From: Sva-07 sp963698565
Lineage (GTDB): Bacteria > Actinomycetota > Acidimicrobiia > Acidimicrobiales > Ilumatobacteraceae
DNA: 64,000 bases
Assembly: GCA_963698565.1 (NCBI GenBank)
Contig: CAVORH010000039.1
Span: 295,047 to 359,046, forward strand
Direction of reading: 5' to 3'
Position 1 is the first letter of the stretch. The number at the start of each line of letters is the position of its first letter. Both the position numbers and the translations under genes were made by a program. The notes below the pieces were generated by a model. It had not been told where the DNA came from. It saw nothing but the letters and a program-made list of their open reading frames with translations, and searched no databases. Below, in pieces: positions 63,234 to 64,000 of the stretch.

Positions 63234-63784
63234 TTGGATCGAAGAACCCTCCTCAAGCAGCTCTCCGCGGCTGGCGCCGCGCGGCGACGTCGGCGATCGT
63301 GACGTCGACCCCGGCGTTCGCGGCCGCCGGTTCGTGCTGCACGGCAAGCGACTTCTACACCTTGATCGGGACGTGTCAGGCCAACACCCCCATCACCAAC
63401 GGCTGCACCACCGTGATCGATCAGACGATCACGGTGTGCCGTCCGCTGGCGACCACGACCATGTCCATGTCGCGAACCAGCGCCGGGCTCTTCCGTCCCT
63501 ATTTCGACGAGGTCGGCATCTTGACCGTCACCTCGCCCAGCAACGTCACCCGCAGCCAGAACTACATCGGTTGGCAGAACGACTGCCGCAGCACGACCAC
63601 CACGCTTCCGGATCTCACCGGCTACGGCAGCGGCAACGGCGATCCCTCCGCGAATCCCTCCAACACTCCCACCGACGTGACAGCTCTGTTCGGCAACGAG
63701 TGCGGCCTGTTCACCGTCCGGATCAGGGTGCGCAACGGCTTCACCCCGTACGGTTGGTCGACCTGCTTCCTCCGCGGAAGCTGA
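63234..63784 (+). pseudogene. Exported beta-rich protein, frameshift in signal peptide
   Basis: A TTG at 63234 starts DRRTLLKQLSAAGAA in one frame; after a shift near 63280 the signal continues as ATSAIVTSTPAFAAAGSCC in the frame that runs to 63784. The joined signal closely resembles that of the protein at 42932 (RREALKKLGAGG, STPAFA). The mature ~150 residues are rich in Cys, Thr and Asn: CTASDFYTLIGTCQANTPIT, NGCTTVIDQTITVCRPLATT, YIGWQNDCRSTTTTLPD and LFGNECGLFTVRIRVRNGF, with about eight cysteines. It is likely a disulfide-bonded surface protein. Start codon uncertain. Confidence 0.6.
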
Positions 63785-63815
63785 CCGCCGGCCCAGCAAC
63801 TAGCCTCATCACCCG

Positions 63816-64000
63816 ATGAACACGTTCCGGCCACTCGACGCGCTGCGGCGTTTCTGGTGGGTGGTCGTGCTGTTCACCGTCGGTGGTGCAGTGGTCGCCG
63901 GGTTGCCGGCTCCGGAGTACGCTGCCGACTCGATCACCCGGTACACGGCCAGCCACACGATCCTGGTATCGAGCACGTCGGACGGCGCATTCTCGTTCAC
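63816..64000 (+). CDS. Wzz-like chain-length/tyrosine kinase protein, N-terminal part
   Basis: From ATG 63816 the frame is open to the window edge (61 codons): a short basic start MNTFRPLDALRRFWWVVVLF, one membrane helix (about 14-30), then AADSITRYTASHTILVSSTS. This is the usual beginning of Wzz-domain polysaccharide co-polymerases and actinobacterial CpsD/Wzc-like proteins, which control chain length and export. Only the N-terminus is seen, so the kinase domain cannot be confirmed. Confidence 0.65.
   Translation, partial: MNTFRPLDALRRFWWVVVLFTVGGAVVAGLPAPEYAADSITRYTASHTILVSSTSDGAFSF

Overview
The window is G+C-rich DNA from an actinobacterium. The gene content (F420/PPOX-type and Ddn-type oxidoreductases, DUF1876, DUF1918 and DUF302 proteins, many GTG starts, DUF4012 and Wzz-like envelope genes) fits Acidimicrobiia, most likely an Ilumatobacter relative; the taxon is my inference, as no rRNA or housekeeping marker is present.

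Layout. 1-8.3 kb: a giant minus-strand gene (at least 2,572 codons, DUF6603-like C-terminus) running off the left edge, preceded by a 199-residue unknown partner. 8.4-9.0 kb: an integrase remnant beside tRNA-Leu(UAA), the scar of an integrated element. 9-15 kb: two exported Thr/Pro-rich proteins, a VIT-type metal transporter, a class II glutamine amidotransferase, a trio matching three protein families of the mycobacterial dormancy regulon (DUF1876, DUF1918, CBS pair), and an APH-type kinase with a partner. 15.2-22 kb: a co-directional cluster with a cupin, two Gfo/Idh/MocA oxidoreductases, a phytanoyl-CoA-dioxygenase-like protein and a large Tat lipoprotein, probably for breakdown of a sugar-like compound. 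22-32.5 kb: mixed single genes (P450, DUF3291, PPOX, DUF302, Ddn-like, TauD-like, SIMPL, LytR_C, a RecB-like Fe-S nuclease and small secreted proteins). 32.5-64 kb: a large surface-glycan locus with DUF4012, a UDP-diNAcBac-type pathway (PglF/E/C/D-like), UDP-sugar dehydrogenase, epimerases, at least nine glycosyltransferases, a deacetylase, methyltransferases, an ABC exporter, HprK/PqqD/nucleotidyltransferase genes, two exported beta-rich proteins, and the start of a Wzz-like gene at the right edge.

Three families of short palindromic repeats are scattered between 11 and 40 kb: a 52-bp element (including a 72-bp-period triple array), a 31-bp near-perfect hairpin, and a roughly 55-bp element with a 12-bp stem. 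They mostly sit between genes, often just before a start codon or just after a stop codon. One 31-bp copy lies in frame inside the PglD-like acetyltransferase gene, and another supplies the stop codon of the DUF3291 gene.

Many genes of the glycan locus, and a secreted pair at 31-32 kb, are split by single-base shifts. The shifts are densest at 53.2-55.4 kb. Either that stretch was poorly sequenced or the locus is decaying. I give the full reconstructed span of each such gene and say where the frame changes.
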